Shown: positions 1 to 11,295, numbered from the stretch's first letter. The stretch is 48,883 nt of DNA from Alphaproteobacteria bacterium (GCA_022426245.1 JAKMDW010000038.1:1-48883), one strand, 5' to 3'. Numbers and translations: made by a program. Notes: generated by a model not told the origin, from the letters alone.

Positions 1-1294
<1,294 letters not shown>

Positions 1295-1315
1295 CTATAG
1301 GGTAAGGGGTCGGGG

Positions 1316-1603
1316 TTAGCCGATAATTCCCAAAATGTCGCTTTCTTTCATGATCAACAGCTCTTCGCCGTCAATCGTCACTTCGCTACCGGACCATTTG
1401 CCGAACAGCACTTTGTCCTTCGGCTTTACGTCCAGCGGCGTGACGTTGCCATCATCACCTTGCAAACCATTGCCAGTGGCAACGACTTCGCCTTGTGACG
1501 GCTTTTCCTGCGCCGAGTCGGGAATGATAATCCCACCGGCTGTTTTTGTGTCTTCATCGACGCGACGTACCAATACGCGGTCATGCAAAGGACGAAATTT
1601 CAT
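1316..1603 (-). CDS. groES: Co-chaperonin GroES (Hsp10)
   Basis: Heptameric lid of the GroEL folding chamber. The 95-residue length is normal for the family. Recognisable features are the N-terminal [10 protein letters not shown] strand, the mobile loop region [20 protein letters not shown] (about residues 21-40) that contacts GroEL, and the C-terminal strand ending DILGIIG. It is the first gene of a groES-groEL operon. A CIRCE operator lies 42 bp upstream of its start and a heat-shock-type promoter just beyond that, so repression by HrcA and activation by RpoH are both plausible. Confidence 0.98.
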   Translation of the reverse strand: MKFRPLHDRVLVRRVDEDTKTAGGIIIPDSAQEKPSQGEVVATGNGLQGDDGNVTPLDVKPKDKVLFGKWSGSEVTIDGEELLIMKESDILGIIG

Positions 1604-1644
1604 TGGTCAATCTCCCAGTGATTGAATTTAAGATTGAATTCAAA

Positions 1645-1671
1645 TTGGCACTCTCACCAAAAGAGTGCCAG
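1645..1671 (-). promoter_or_regulatory. CIRCE operator (HrcA-binding inverted repeat)
   Basis: The inverted repeat TTGGCACTC - 9 bp - GAGTGCCAG (arms 1645-1653 and 1663-1671) matches the CIRCE consensus TTAGCACTC-N9-GAGTGCTAA with one change in each arm. The changes are compensatory, so the dyad stays symmetric. It lies in the 5' leader of groES. CIRCE is the known target of the HrcA repressor; hrcA itself is not in the window. Confidence 0.95.
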
Positions 1672-1682
1672 AACGCTGTTTG

Positions 1683-1712
1683 GAAATAGGGAGAAGGCCC
1701 GTTCATGTCAAG
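1683..1712 (-). promoter_or_regulatory. groESL promoter, RpoH-like (overlaps a sigma-70-like reading)
   Basis: On the minus strand CTTGACA is followed after 14 bp by CCCTATTT, close to the heat-shock sigma-32 pattern (CTTGAAA, 13-14 bp, CCCCATNT). The same bases can be read as a sigma-70 promoter, TTGACA (1706-1711) with a 17-bp spacer to TATTTC (1683-1688), where only the -35 is good. The CIRCE element starts 11 bp downstream, so the start of transcription would lie at or next to the operator. Promoter identity is inferred from sequence only. Confidence 0.7.
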
Positions 1713-2045
1713 AGACTGGGTTAAAAAAAAGCCTAAATAAGAAAGGCCGTTTTTGCTGAGCCGGAGAGATGAAAGAGAGTTGGCCGATGACGCAATCGCC
1801 ACCGGCCGCCATATCGCAGCCCGGGCGGAGGAAAGCAGTACGGTAGGTGGGATTAACCGCACCATTTTCCACAGGCATACAAAACGGCGCACCCGCAAAG
1901 GTGCAAAGCCTATTTCAAGCATGCCCTGATCGCTGGCAATAGGGATATTCTCAATAAATCCAATGGTCTAAAATATTTTCACTGGATTTAATTTATTGCG
2001 TTAAAGCGCAAAAATTACCTCAAGAAACGGCTTTCAAAAACCGCC
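1713..2045. other. Intergenic stretch between SDR gene and groES promoter
   Basis: About 330 bp without a convincing gene. It contains an AT-rich inverted repeat with 8-bp arms TAAATCCA / TGGATTTA at 1955-1962 and 1983-1990. Immediately beyond the SDR stop there is a weak 6-bp hairpin at 2028-2043 (CGG.../...CCG with a G-T pair), followed on the minus strand by a short T-rich run that could terminate the SDR transcript. An open frame on the minus strand across 1581-1922 runs through the CIRCE element and promoter and overlaps groES, so it is not accepted as a gene. Confidence 0.5.
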
Positions 2046-2810
2046 CTAAGCTATCGTTTGACCGCCATCAATGCCCATTTGCTGACCGGTCATGAAGTTG
2101 CCGGCATTGCTGGCCAAGAAAACGGCCGCACCGGCAATCTCATCGGGCATGCCGATGCGTTTCAGTGGTGTGGTGGCGGTGGATTGCTCCAGAATATCGG
2201 GATTGTCCCACAGCGCTTGCGCGAAATAGGTTTTGATAAGCCCCGGCGCAATCGCATTGGCGCGGATATTGTGATGGCCATGCTCAACCGCAATATTGCG
2301 CACCAGTTGGAAATCAGCCGCTTTGGAAATCGCGTAAGTGCCCAGCACTGGCGAGCCTTTCAGGCCACCGATTGACGAAATGATGATAATGCGACCGTCT
2401 TTGCGCTCAATCATATCGGGCAGCACCATATTGCTCAGCCAATGATTGGATTTGACGTTGGACGACATGATTTTGTCGAACGCATCATCGGGGCAATCCA
2501 TGGCCGGACCGAAATACGGGTTCACCGCTGCATTGCACACCAAAATATCGACTTGGCCGAAATGCGCTTTGGTTTCGTCAACCAATTTTTGCAGTTCTTC
2601 TTTGCTGCCGATATTGCACTGCACCGTACGGGCGCGCCCCGGGTGCTTTTCATTGATCGAATTGGTCACTTCATCACACGCCGCTGCCTTGCGGCTCGAC
2701 ACCACAACATTGGCGCCGTGGTCAGCCATTTGGCGCGCAATCGCCTCGCCAATGCCGCGCGACGCGCCGGTGATGATTGCGGTTTTGCCGCTCAGATCGA
2801 ATAATTGCAT
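2046..2810 (-). CDS. SDR-family NAD(P)-dependent oxidoreductase
   Basis: Classical short-chain dehydrogenase/reductase of 254 residues, the usual length. The Rossmann cofactor motif TGASRGIG lies at residues 14-21, an NAA motif is at about 93-95, and the catalytic Ser146, Tyr159 and Lys163 (YAISK) are in place. The C-terminal GIDGG near the end is typical. The overall pattern resembles DHRS4-like SDRs, but the substrate cannot be told from sequence. The ATG at 2810 is chosen over an upstream frame start because GGGAGACAG sits just upstream of it. It is divergent from the HAD gene, and nothing nearby points to a pathway. Confidence 0.9.
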   Translation of the reverse strand: MQLFDLSGKTAIITGASRGIGEAIARQMADHGANVVVSSRKAAACDEVTNSINEKHPGRARTVQCNIGSKEELQKLVDETKAHFGQVDILVCNAAVNPYFGPAMDCPDDAFDKIMSSNVKSNHWLSNMVLPDMIERKDGRIIIISSIGGLKGSPVLGTYAISKAADFQLVRNIAVEHGHHNIRANAIAPGLIKTYFAQALWDNPDILEQSTATTPLKRIGMPDEIAGAAVFLASNAGNFMTGQQMGIDGGQTIA

Positions 2811-2922
2811 GTCTGTCTCCCTCAAATAATCTGCGGGGAAACTAGCAGAAACAATCACCATCTAACAAGTCTTGACCTCAGAGCCCGAAAAAGGCAGCTT
2901 CGCGGCACTGATAGGAGTGGGT

Positions 2923-3780
2923 ATGAGCTTGCCACAAATGCTTTCCGGTTTTTCTGAAATCGCCGCAAATTACGACGCGCTTATCGTCGATATATGGGGC
3001 GTGCTGCATAATGGCCGCGCGCCGTTTGCGGGCGTCGATACTGCGTTGAAAAACTATCGGGAAACCGGCGGTAAAGTGCTGCTCTTGTCCAATGCGCCCC
3101 GCCCCGGCCCGTCTGCGTTGAAGCGTTTGCACGCCATCGGCAACAGCCCTGACAGCTATGATGATATTCTGACCTCTGGCGACGCCGTGCGCGCCCTGAT
3201 GAACGAAATGGGCGCTCAGGGGCAAAAAATATGTCATATCGGCCCCGATAAAGACGCCGATTTAATGGCCGATCTCGCCGTTGAATTTGTCGATGAAGAC
3301 GCAGCAGACGCCATTTTGTTTTCCGGCATGTATGACGATGATGAAGAAACGCCTGATGATTATGCCGATATGCTGGCGCGGTTTCGCGCGCGCGCGCTGC
3401 CGCTTTTATGCCCAAACCCCGACCGCACGGTGATGGTTGGCGATAAAATTATTTATTGCGCCGGTGCCGTGGCCGAGCTTTACGAGGATATGGGCGGCAC
3501 AGTGACATGGGTCGGCAAACCCTATCCGACGGTTTACGCCCGCGCCCGCGCCCAATTAAGCGACATGACCGGTGTTGATGCACCGCGCCTACTGGCCATT
3601 GGCGATGGGCCGAAAACCGATATTCTGGGCGCTGAAGCCGCCGGCATTGACGCACTGTTTATCGCCGGTGGATTGGCCGCCGCCTCGGGCGCAGATGTGA
3701 ACAGCCCGGACGCCATCGCCGCCTTGCTGGCCGATGAAAATACAAAAGCGCGCTATGCCATGCGTCATCTGGTCTGGTAG
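2923..3780 (+). CDS. HAD-IIA family hydrolase (TIGR01459-like sugar/nucleotide phosphatase)
   Basis: Predicted cytosolic phosphatase of the HAD class IIA (NagD-like) group, 285 residues. The first motif is DIWGVLHNG at residues 23-31, with Asp23 as the expected nucleophile. The second acidic residue of the usual DxD is Trp, which is characteristic of this alphaproteobacterial subfamily (DLWGV type). The third motif region GKPYP and the acidic metal-binding motif GDGPKTDILGA are present. The frame is open upstream to a TTG at 2872, but the ATG at 2923 has AGGAG five bases before it and is preferred. It lies directly ahead of ribF on the same strand. Its substrate is unknown. Confidence 0.88.
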   Translation: MSLPQMLSGFSEIAANYDALIVDIWGVLHNGRAPFAGVDTALKNYRETGGKVLLLSNAPRPGPSALKRLHAIGNSPDSYDDILTSGDAVRALMNEMGAQGQKICHIGPDKDADLMADLAVEFVDEDAADAILFSGMYDDDEETPDDYADMLARFRARALPLLCPNPDRTVMVGDKIIYCAGAVAELYEDMGGTVTWVGKPYPTVYARARAQLSDMTGVDAPRLLAIGDGPKTDILGAEAAGIDALFIAGGLAAASGADVNSPDAIAALLADENTKARYAMRHLVW

Positions 3781-3819
3781 CCGCTTGTTAATAATGACAG
3801 CGCGCCCTAAATTAGCCCC

Positions 3820-4788
3820 ATGAGTTCTTCAGCCGCCAAACCCATATCGCTTTACCGAAGCCTGAGCGACCTGCCCGAAACGGCCCGCGGCGCAGTGCTG
3901 GCCATCGGCAATTTTGACGGGGTGCATTTTGGCCATCAGCAGGTGATTGCCGATGCCCGCGCTTTGGCAAAAGCCAAAGATGTGCCTTTGGGGGTGATGC
4001 TGTTCGACCCGCACCCGCAACAATTTTTTGCGCCTGACGCGCCGCCCTTCCGATTAACGCGTCTGGTCACCCGCGCGGCTCTATTGGCCGATTTGGGCGT
4101 CGACTTCACCCTCGCCCTGCCCTTTGATGCCACTATGGCAGCCTGCGAAGCCGAAGATTTCATCAGCGATATTTTGCTGGCACAGCTTGGCGTCAGCGCC
4201 GTATGCGTCGGTTATGATTTTTGCTTTGGCAAAGGCCGCAAGGGTAATTTTGCAATGCTGCAAGATGTTGGCGGCGAAATGGGCTTTGAGACATTTGCTA
4301 CCGAAGCGGTGATGCAGCCCGACAGCACAGCGCCTTATTCATCCTCAGCCATTCGCAATTTCCTGCGTGACGGCGCACCCGAACAAGCGGCCAAGCTGAT
4401 GGGGCATGCTTTTGCTATTGAGGCGGAAGTGCAACAAGGCGACCAGCGCGGGCGCACAATCGGTTTTGCGACCGCCAATATGCCACTTGATGATTATGTG
4501 CTGCCGAAATTCGGCGTCTATGCGGTGCGCGCGGATATATTGGATGGCGCTTTTGCCGGACAGGTTTTGACCGGTGTCGCCAATCTTGGCATGCGCCCGA
4601 CCGTCGGCACGGACAAGCCGCGTCTTGAAAGTCATTTCTTTGACTTTGAAGGCGATTTATATGGCGCCATATTGCGCGTCTCGTTGTTACATTTCATTCG
4701 GCCTGAACAAAAATTTGACGGCCTTGACGCGCTGAAAGCGCAAATCACCATTGATAGCGCCCAAGCACGCGAAATGCTTGGCAGTTAA
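3820..4788 (+). CDS. ribF: Bifunctional riboflavin kinase / FAD synthetase
   Basis: Makes FMN and FAD from riboflavin in the cytosol. The 322-residue protein has the N-terminal adenylyltransferase domain with the nucleotidyltransferase motif GNFDGVHFGHQ (about residues 28-38) and the PYSSSAIRNFL segment. The C-terminal flavokinase domain begins near RGRTIGFATAN and includes the NLGMRPTVG motif. The length is typical. No strong ribosome-binding site precedes the ATG. It lies 38 bp upstream of ileS; a ribF-ileS-lspA order is common in proteobacteria, which supports cotranscription. Confidence 0.96.
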   Translation: MSSSAAKPISLYRSLSDLPETARGAVLAIGNFDGVHFGHQQVIADARALAKAKDVPLGVMLFDPHPQQFFAPDAPPFRLTRLVTRAALLADLGVDFTLALPFDATMAACEAEDFISDILLAQLGVSAVCVGYDFCFGKGRKGNFAMLQDVGGEMGFETFATEAVMQPDSTAPYSSSAIRNFLRDGAPEQAAKLMGHAFAIEAEVQQGDQRGRTIGFATANMPLDDYVLPKFGVYAVRADILDGAFAGQVLTGVANLGMRPTVGTDKPRLESHFFDFEGDLYGAILRVSLLHFIRPEQKFDGLDALKAQITIDSAQAREMLGS

Positions 4789-4826
4789 GGCCTCTATTGC
4801 TACAAGGCCTGAAATAGGAATCGAGC

Positions 4827-7625
4827 ATGAGTGACGAGACAAATCAAAGAGATTGGCGCGAGACGCTGAACCTGCCGCAGACCGAGTTTCCGATGAAAGC
4901 CGGCCTGCCCAAGCGCGAGCCGGATATGCTGACGCATTGGCACACTATCGGCCTGTATGAAAAGTTGCGCGCCGATGCCAAGGGCCGCGAAAAATTTGTG
5001 CTGCATGATGGCCCGCCTTACGCCAATGGCGATATTCATATCGGCCATGCGCTGAATAAAATCCTGAAGGACGTCATTGTGCGGGCCCACCAAATGATGG
5101 GCCGCGATGCGGTATATGTGCCGGGCTGGGATTGCCACGGCCTGCCGATTGAATGGAAGATTGAAGAGCAATATCGCAATAAAGGCCAAGATAAGGACGA
5201 GGTTCCGGCCAATGAGTTCCGCGCCCAATGCCGCCAATTTGCTGAAAAATGGGTCGCCGTTCAATCCGAACAATTCCAACGCCTCGGCGTTTTGGGCGAT
5301 TGGGAAAACCCTTATACGACAATGGCCTATGAAGCCGAAGCGACGATTGTCGCCGAGTTTCAAAAATTTATCATGGACGGCTCGCTCTATCGTGGCTCCA
5401 AGCCGGTCATGTGGTCGGTGGTGGAGAAAACCGCTCTGGCCGAGGCCGAAGTCGAATATGAAGAGCATGTCTCACCGACCATTTTCGTCAAATTTCCGGT
5501 GCAGGGCATGGACAATACTTTCGCCGTTATCTGGACGACGACACCATGGACCATTCCGGGCAATCGGGCGATGGCCTATGCCAGGGGGTTGACCTATGGC
5601 CTCTATGCCGCCAATGGCGAGCAGCTTGTGCTGTGCGACAACCTTGCCGACCAAGTCATGCAAGCGGCGCAAATTGAGGATTATGAGCGCCTTGGCGACA
5701 TTAATCCGGGCGCCTTGACCTGCCATCATCCGCTGGCCGCGCATGGCTATGATTTTGATGTACCGGTGCTGGCCGGTGATTTCGTCACTGATGAAACCGG
5801 CACGGGGCTGGTGCATATCGCGCCCGGCCACGGTCAAGACGACTTTGAGTTGGCAATGCAGCACAATATCGACGTGCCATTTACGGTTGATGAGGGTGGC
5901 ATTTATCTCGACAGCGTTCCGGTTTTTGCCGGCAAATGCGTGCTTGATGATAAGGGCAAAGATGGTGACGCCAATGGTGCGGTCATCGGCGCGCTGGTGG
6001 AGGCCGGGGCATTGCTGGCGAAAGGCAAATTGCGCCACCAATATCCGCATAGCTGGCGGTCAAAAGCGCCACTGATTTTCCGCAATACGCCGCAATGGTT
6101 TATTTCAATGGAAAAAACCGGCCTGCGCGACACCGCCCTCAACGCCATTGATACAGTGAATTGGTATCCCCAAGCAGGCAAAAACCGTATTCATTCGATG
6201 ATTGAGAACCGCCCCGATTGGGTGGTCTCGCGCCAACGCGCTTGGGGTGTGCCGCTGACCATTTTTGTCGACAAGAAAACCGGCGCGCCATTGCGCGATG
6301 ATGCCGTCAATCGCCGCATCTTCGCGGCGGTGAAGGCCAAGGGCGCCGATGCTTGGTTCGACACTGACCCGCAGGAATTTCTCGGCGCTGATTATGCCGC
6401 CGATGATTATGAGCAGGTTAATGATATTCTCGATGTCTGGTTTGATAGTGGCGTGACCCATGCATTTGTGATGGAAGCGCGTGATGATTTGCACTGGCCT
6501 GCCGATGTCTATTTGGAAGGTTCCGACCAGCATCGCGGCTGGTTTCACTCCTCCCTGTTGGAAGCCTGCGCGACCCGCGGCGCAGCGCCATATAAAAATG
6601 TTGTGACGCACGGCTTCACCATGACCGAGCAAGGCAAAAAAATGTCGAAATCGCTGGGCAATGCGGTTGACCCGCTAAAGGTCATTCAGCAATCGGGGGC
6701 TGAAATTATCCGTCTTTGGACGATGTCGTGCGACTATTCAGAAGACCAACGCATTGGGCCGGAAATCATCAAAGCCAATACCGATGCCTATCGCAAAATC
6801 CGCAATGGCTTCCGCTTTCTCTTGGGCAATCTGGCTGATTTCGAGGAGGCGGAAAAAGTGCCGCTTGATGAGATGCCGGAATTGGAACGCTATATGCTGC
6901 ATCGTCTGGCTGAACTGGACGCGCTGGTGCGCGACAATTACAGCTATTTCGATTTCCGTAAAATCTATCAAGCTTTGTTCAATTTCATGACGGTTGATTT
7001 GTCGGCGTTTTATTTCGACATTCGCAAGGATACGCTTTATTGCGACGCCGATTCCAGCCTTGAGCGGCGCGCCTGCCGCACCGTGATGGATGTTGCTTTC
7101 CATTGCCTGACCCGATGGTTCGCGCCGGTTTTGTGCTTCACCACAGAGGAAGTATGGCAATCGCGTTTCGGCGTTTCCGATGACAGCGTGCATTTGCAGC
7201 AATTTGTCGAGATGGACGCCAATTGGAAAGACGACGCGCTGGCCGCCAAATGGGATAATATCCGCAAAGTCCGCCGTGTCGTAACAGGCGCGTTGGAAGT
7301 TGAGCGTCGTGAAAAGCGCATCGGCTCCAGCCTCGAAGCCGCGCCGATTGTCTATATTGCAGAGCCGGCTTTGCGCGCGGCGGTGGATGGCCAAAACATG
7401 GCCGATATTTGCATCACCTCACAAATCGAATTGACCGACACCGGCGCCCCTGACGAAGCCTTCACCCTCGATGATGTCTCCGGCGTGGCGGTTGTGCCGC
7501 GACTGGCCGAGGGTAAAAAATGCCAGCGTTCTTGGAAAATTCTGCCCGATGTCGGCTCGGTTGAGGGCTATCCTGATTTGACCCCGCGCGATGCCGCAGC
7601 GGTGGCAGAATATGATGCCCGCTAA
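4827..7625 (+). CDS. ileS: Isoleucyl-tRNA synthetase
   Basis: Class I aminoacyl-tRNA synthetase that charges tRNA-Ile, with an editing (CP1) domain. It has 932 residues, a normal size. The HIGH motif is at residues 71-74 (after PPYANGDI) and the KMSKS motif near residues 605-609. The CP1 editing region includes [14 protein letters not shown] and [15 protein letters not shown]. The C-terminal zinc ribbon is degenerate: where four cysteines are usual I read [10 protein letters not shown] and DLTPRD, leaving one Cys. This form is common in alphaproteobacterial IleS, so it need not mean loss of function. The stop overlaps the lspA start. Confidence 0.98.
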   Translation: MSDETNQRDWRETLNLPQTEFPMKAGLPKREPDMLTHWHTIGLYEKLRADAKGREKFVLHDGPPYANGDIHIGHALNKILKDVIVRAHQMMGRDAVYVPGWDCHGLPIEWKIEEQYRNKGQDKDEVPANEFRAQCRQFAEKWVAVQSEQFQRLGVLGDWENPYTTMAYEAEATIVAEFQKFIMDGSLYRGSKPVMWSVVEKTALAEAEVEYEEHVSPTIFVKFPVQGMDNTFAVIWTTTPWTIPGNRAMAYARGLTYGLYAANGEQLVLCDNLADQVMQAAQIEDYERLGDINPGALTCHHPLAAHGYDFDVPVLAGDFVTDETGTGLVHIAPGHGQDDFELAMQHNIDVPFTVDEGGIYLDSVPVFAGKCVLDDKGKDGDANGAVIGALVEAGALLAKGKLRHQYPHSWRSKAPLIFRNTPQWFISMEKTGLRDTALNAIDTVNWYPQAGKNRIHSMIENRPDWVVSRQRAWGVPLTIFVDKKTGAPLRDDAVNRRIFAAVKAKGADAWFDTDPQEFLGADYAADDYEQVNDILDVWFDSGVTHAFVMEARDDLHWPADVYLEGSDQHRGWFHSSLLEACATRGAAPYKNVVTHGFTMTEQGKKMSKSLGNAVDPLKVIQQSGAEIIRLWTMSCDYSEDQRIGPEIIKANTDAYRKIRNGFRFLLGNLADFEEAEKVPLDEMPELERYMLHRLAELDALVRDNYSYFDFRKIYQALFNFMTVDLSAFYFDIRKDTLYCDADSSLERRACRTVMDVAFHCLTRWFAPVLCFTTEEVWQSRFGVSDDSVHLQQFVEMDANWKDDALAAKWDNIRKVRRVVTGALEVERREKRIGSSLEAAPIVYIAEPALRAAVDGQNMADICITSQIELTDTGAPDEAFTLDDVSGVAVVPRLAEGKKCQRSWKILPDVGSVEGYPDLTPRDAAAVAEYDAR

Positions 7626-8103
7626 AGCCCGCGCGCATGCCCTGTCGGTGAGACTTGCGCTGGGGCTGACCCTGTTACTGGCGGCCCTCGACCAGCTCAG
7701 CAAAATCGCCATTGTCGTCTGGGCCGGTTTCGCCACGCATGAGACAATGGCTATCTTGCCGTTTCTGGATTTCACTCTGATTTGGAATTACGGGATTAGC
7801 TATGGGCTGTTTGCCGAGGGCGGCGATGCCGGGCGCTATGCGTTAATCGGTTTCTCTGTCGTGGCCATTGGCGTTTTCATTTATCTGATGCGCGGCGCTG
7901 AAAATGCCCGCGTCTCCGCTGCCTATGCGCTTATCGCCGGCGGCGCGCTGGGCAATCTTATCGACCGTCTCTGGCACGGCGCGGTGGTTGATTTCATCTC
8001 ACTGCACGCGGGCGGATATTATTGGTATGTATTTAATCTGGCCGATATGTGGATTACCTTTGCGGTGATTATTCTTATTTATGACGCTTTGCGCAGCCGA
8101 TGA
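7612..8103 (+). CDS. lspA: Lipoprotein signal peptidase (signal peptidase II)
   Basis: Inner-membrane aspartyl protease that removes signal peptides from prolipoproteins after Cys lipidation. It has 163 residues from the chosen ATG, with four hydrophobic segments. The conserved blocks are LDQLSK near residue 26, the NYGISYGLF loop, and the two catalytic aspartates in GNLIDR (Asp118) and VVDFIS (Asp127). Two tandem ATG codons (7612 and 7615) overlap the end of ileS, suggesting translational coupling. It is followed immediately by two or three predicted lipoprotein or secreted genes. Confidence 0.96.
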   Translation: MMPAKARAHALSVRLALGLTLLLAALDQLSKIAIVVWAGFATHETMAILPFLDFTLIWNYGISYGLFAEGGDAGRYALIGFSVVAIGVFIYLMRGAENARVSAAYALIAGGALGNLIDRLWHGAVVDFISLHAGGYYWYVFNLADMWITFAVIILIYDALRSR

Positions 8104-8534
8104 TTTCCGCTATACCAATGGCCATGAAAAACAAAACACTTTTGTCCCTGACCCTTGTCGTCGTGTTGACCCCTGTGCTGGCGGCCTGCGGCCTCGGCTA
8201 TAATAAGAACCCGCCAAATGAATTTAATGTCGTGCGTCGTGCGCCATTGATTTTACCACCGGAATTTAATTTGCGCCCGCCATCAAGCGGCCAAACGACC
8301 CCGGCGATTGCAACGGGCACTGAATTGGCACGCCTTGTTGTGCTGCGCGCGCCGAGCAATGAAAAGCAGCCCGATGCGGTTGAGCAACGCCTGCTCGACA
8401 AAGCCTCTAACGGCGGCATTTACGGCGACGGTGTGCGTGATGCCTTGCTGAATGAAGGCTCCGGCAAGGTCAGCATCGATGCTGATTTGGTCGAAAATCT
8501 GACGCGCAATCAGGCGGAAAAGACCGCCGAATAA
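8100..8534 (+). CDS. bamF: BamF-like DUF3035 lipoprotein
   Basis: Small outer-membrane lipoprotein. DUF3035 proteins have been reported as BamF, an alphaproteobacterial subunit of the beta-barrel assembly machine. The hydrophobic signal ends in a lipobox LAAC, and the conserved segment RAPLILPPEFNLRPP follows the mature N-terminus. The first ATG overlaps the lspA stop (ATGA at 8100), but starts at 8118 or 8124 give a more standard signal peptide beginning MKNKTLLSL. The protein is 144 residues from the first ATG. Placement after lspA and before M16 peptidases is common in this class. The BamF name rests on family resemblance. Confidence 0.8.
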   Translation: MISAIPMAMKNKTLLSLTLVVVLTPVLAACGLGYNKNPPNEFNVVRRAPLILPPEFNLRPPSSGQTTPAIATGTELARLVVLRAPSNEKQPDAVEQRLLDKASNGGIYGDGVRDALLNEGSGKVSIDADLVENLTRNQAEKTAE

Positions 8535-8550
8535 GGCGGCGCGCGCGCCC

Positions 8551-9939
8551 ATGATGTCAGCTCCAAAACCGCTTTATGTTGCGCTATTTTGTGTGCTGGC
8601 TTTGGCCGCTTGCGGCAAAGCACCTGACGGGCCAAAGGTCGAAACGGCCACACTCGAAAATGGCCTCGACATTATCGTCATTCCCGATTTCCGTGCCGAT
8701 GTGGTGACCCATATGCTGTGGTATCGCGTCGGCTCGGCTGATGAGCCGAAAGGCAAATCCGGCATTGCACATTTTTTTGAACATCTCATGTTTCGCGGCA
8801 CGGAAAATATCCCGCCCGGCGAATTTTCAAAAACCGTGGCGCGTTTGGGTGGGCAAGATAACGCTTTCACTTCTTATGATTACACCGCCTATTTCCAGCG
8901 CATTGCCAAAGACAAGCTTGGCAAGATGATGGAGATGGAAGCCGAACGTATGCAAAAACTGATTATCCAAGATGACATTGTCGCCATTGAGCGCGATGTG
9001 ATTTTGGAAGAGCGGTCAATGCGCGTTGATGGGCGGCCTGCCTCTTTGCTGAGCGAAGAATTACGCCATCGCCTGCACGAGGGCACAGCCTATGAAGTGC
9101 CGGTGATAGGCTGGCGCGCCGAGATTGAAAAACTAAACGCCGCCGATGCGAGCGCCTTTTACCGCCGCTATTACGCCCCTGATAATGCCGTTTTGGTCGT
9201 CGCAGGTGCGGTAACGCTTGATGAGGTTCTGGCTTTGGCACAAACCCATTATGGCGGTCTGAAACCCAGCGGCCGACCGCGCGCACCCCGTATCGCGGCG
9301 ACAGATCTGACGGTCGCAAATCACGCCCAAGCCGAAGTGCTGGCTGATGCGCGAGTGCGTCAACCAAGCTGGCAGCGGCTGTATCGCCTGCCGCAATATA
9401 AAAGCGCCGCCAAACGCCAATTTGCTGCTGCTGATGTATTGGCGGAAATTCTGGGCGGCGGGCTGACCGGTCGGCTGTATCAAGAACTGGTGGTCACTCA
9501 AAAACTGGCGGTTAATGTCGGCGCTTATAGCGATTCAAGCCGCCTCGATAATGGCGAGTTTATGGTTTACGCCGTGCCTGCCCCGCAGGTCGGGTTAGCA
9601 GAATTGGCGAGCGCCATTGAGGGTGAAATCAATAAAGCTCAAACCACACAGATGGATGCCGATGCCATGCGCCGCGCCAAACGACAGCTTGTGTCTGATT
9701 TGGTCTTTGCCCGCGACAGCCAGCAAAGCATGGCCAATATTTTCGGCAGCGCCGCTATGATCGGCCTCAGCCCCGAGGATGTGCTGGCATGGGTCGATGA
9801 AATTGAAGCGGTCACCGCCGATGATGTGCGCCGCGCTGCGCAGGCATTTCTTGTTGCCGCCCATTCGGTTACCGGACATTTGACAGGAAATATCGAGACG
9901 AATATCGAGACGAATATCAATACGGGGGACACGCCATAA
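8551..9939 (+). CDS. M16-family zinc metallopeptidase, catalytic subunit (lipoprotein)
   Basis: Insulinase/pitrilysin-family peptidase of 462 residues. The inverted zinc motif HFFEH (His74, Glu77, His78) is intact, with the downstream ligand glutamate in the RDVILEER region (about residues 150-155). An N-terminal signal ending LALAAC (Cys21) makes it a predicted lipoprotein facing the periplasm. The C-terminal half has the usual second M16 fold. It overlaps the next gene by one base (TAATG); the two are likely partners of a heterodimer in which this subunit cuts. The C-terminus carries a near-perfect threefold 12-bp repeat encoding NIETNIETNINTG. Confidence 0.93.
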   Translation: MMSAPKPLYVALFCVLALAACGKAPDGPKVETATLENGLDIIVIPDFRADVVTHMLWYRVGSADEPKGKSGIAHFFEHLMFRGTENIPPGEFSKTVARLGGQDNAFTSYDYTAYFQRIAKDKLGKMMEMEAERMQKLIIQDDIVAIERDVILEERSMRVDGRPASLLSEELRHRLHEGTAYEVPVIGWRAEIEKLNAADASAFYRRYYAPDNAVLVVAGAVTLDEVLALAQTHYGGLKPSGRPRAPRIAATDLTVANHAQAEVLADARVRQPSWQRLYRLPQYKSAAKRQFAAADVLAEILGGGLTGRLYQELVVTQKLAVNVGAYSDSSRLDNGEFMVYAVPAPQVGLAELASAIEGEINKAQTTQMDADAMRRAKRQLVSDLVFARDSQQSMANIFGSAAMIGLSPEDVLAWVDEIEAVTADDVRRAAQAFLVAAHSVTGHLTGNIETNIETNINTGDTP

Positions 9940-11249
9940 TGCTTGGATACCGTTTTTTAATCGGTCTTTGTTTCTGCTTGGTGGTGAGCATTGCCGCACA
10001 AGCTGCGCCGCCCGTGCAATCGGTAAAATGGCGCGATATGGAAGCCTGGCTGGTGAGCGATAATAGCCTGCCGCTCATCACCATGAAAATGGCATGGCGC
10101 GGCGGCACGGCCAGCGACCCGGCCGACAAGACCGGCCTGACCATGCTGATGTCGCGGCTGATGAATGAGGGCGCCGGTGATTTGCCCGCCCAAGCCTTTC
10201 AGCAAGCAATGGCCGATAACGCCATTTCGCTGTCCTTTTCTGCCGGTCGCGATGAGATGACCGGCACGCTGCGCTGCCTTCGCCGCTATCGCGCTATCTG
10301 CTATAAATTGCTGCGCCTTGCCGTCAAAGAACCGCGTTTTGACGAGGAAGCCGTGACCCGCATGAAACGCGAGCAAGCCACGGCGATTTTGCGCAGCCAG
10401 CAAAACCCGCGCAGCATTGCCAATGAAACCCTGATGAAGCTGGCCTTTGGCACGCATGCTTATGGGCGCGCGGGCAATGGCACGCAAGACAGCCTTGCCG
10501 CCATAACCGACGCCGATATTCGCACCCATTATCAAGCCATGCTGGCGCGCGATAATTTGCACCTTGCTGTGGTTGGCGATATTGGCCGGGCTGAATTGCG
10601 CCGCGTCATGCGCGATGTATTCGGCGCCCTGCCCGCCGACAATAAAATGCCGCAAATTGATCCTGCCGAAATTGCGCAAGGGCCGCAAAGCCGCCATATT
10701 TACCGCGCCGGTCCACAAACCAGTATTGTTTTTGCGCAAGCCGGGCTGGGCCATCAGCATCCGTTATTTTTCGCTGATTTTGTCATGAACTCCATATTGG
10801 GCGGCAGTGGCTTTTCCTCGCGCTTGACCGAACAAGTGCGCGAACAACGCGGCCTCGCCTATGGCGTTTACAGCGCCACTTCCAATTTTCAAAAAGCCGC
10901 CATGTGGAACGGCTCGGTCGCCAGCGACAACGCCACCGCCCAAGAGGCGGTCGAGGTCATTCGCGCCGAGATGCGCCGCATCGCAGAGGAACCGGTCGGG
11001 GCACAAAGACTGGCAGCGGCCAAAACCTATCTGACCGGCAATTACGCCCTGCGTTTTGATAGCGGGTCGAAGATTGCCGGACAGCTTTTGGGCGTGCAGC
11101 TAAACGGTTGGCCGATAAGCTATTTCAAGACGCGCAATGACAACATCAATGCGGTGACCCAAGCCGAGGTGCAGCGCGCCGCCACATTACTGACCCCCGA
11201 CCGGCTTTTAGTGGTTTCGGTCGGCGGCACGGCCATCACGCTTGATTAG
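9939..11249 (+). CDS. M16-family peptidase homologue, non-catalytic subunit
   Basis: A second M16 protein of 436 residues, with a cleavable signal peptide (hydrophobic residues 5-20, then AQA). At the position of the HxxEH zinc motif it reads LMSRLMNEG, so the metal ligands are missing. The later conserved segment SILGGSGFSSRLTEQVRE, with R/Y residues used for substrate binding in M16 partners (GLAYGVYS), is kept. Proteobacterial M16 pairs of one active and one inactive chain are well known. The start overlaps the previous stop (TAATG), which would keep the two chains in equal supply. Confidence 0.92.
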   Translation: MLGYRFLIGLCFCLVVSIAAQAAPPVQSVKWRDMEAWLVSDNSLPLITMKMAWRGGTASDPADKTGLTMLMSRLMNEGAGDLPAQAFQQAMADNAISLSFSAGRDEMTGTLRCLRRYRAICYKLLRLAVKEPRFDEEAVTRMKREQATAILRSQQNPRSIANETLMKLAFGTHAYGRAGNGTQDSLAAITDADIRTHYQAMLARDNLHLAVVGDIGRAELRRVMRDVFGALPADNKMPQIDPAEIAQGPQSRHIYRAGPQTSIVFAQAGLGHQHPLFFADFVMNSILGGSGFSSRLTEQVREQRGLAYGVYSATSNFQKAAMWNGSVASDNATAQEAVEVIRAEMRRIAEEPVGAQRLAAAKTYLTGNYALRFDSGSKIAGQLLGVQLNGWPISYFKTRNDNINAVTQAEVQRAATLLTPDRLLVVSVGGTAITLD

Positions 11250-11295
11250 CGCAAGATCGATTGCAGCTCGGTCGCCCGCCCTATAGGGTGCCTTT

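Noticed and set aside
1581-1922. 113-codon minus-strand frame upstream of groES
   Set aside because: It runs through the CIRCE operator and the promoter and overlaps the groES start; composition does not look like protein.
7480-7625. IleS as a decayed or non-functional enzyme because of missing zinc cysteines
   Set aside because: HIGH, KMSKS and editing motifs are intact, and loss of the C-terminal zinc cysteines is usual in alphaproteobacterial IleS.
9939-11249. Second M16 gene as a pseudogene
   Set aside because: The zinc motif is missing, but the frame is full length with a signal peptide and conserved later motifs. Inactive partners are normal for M16 pairs.
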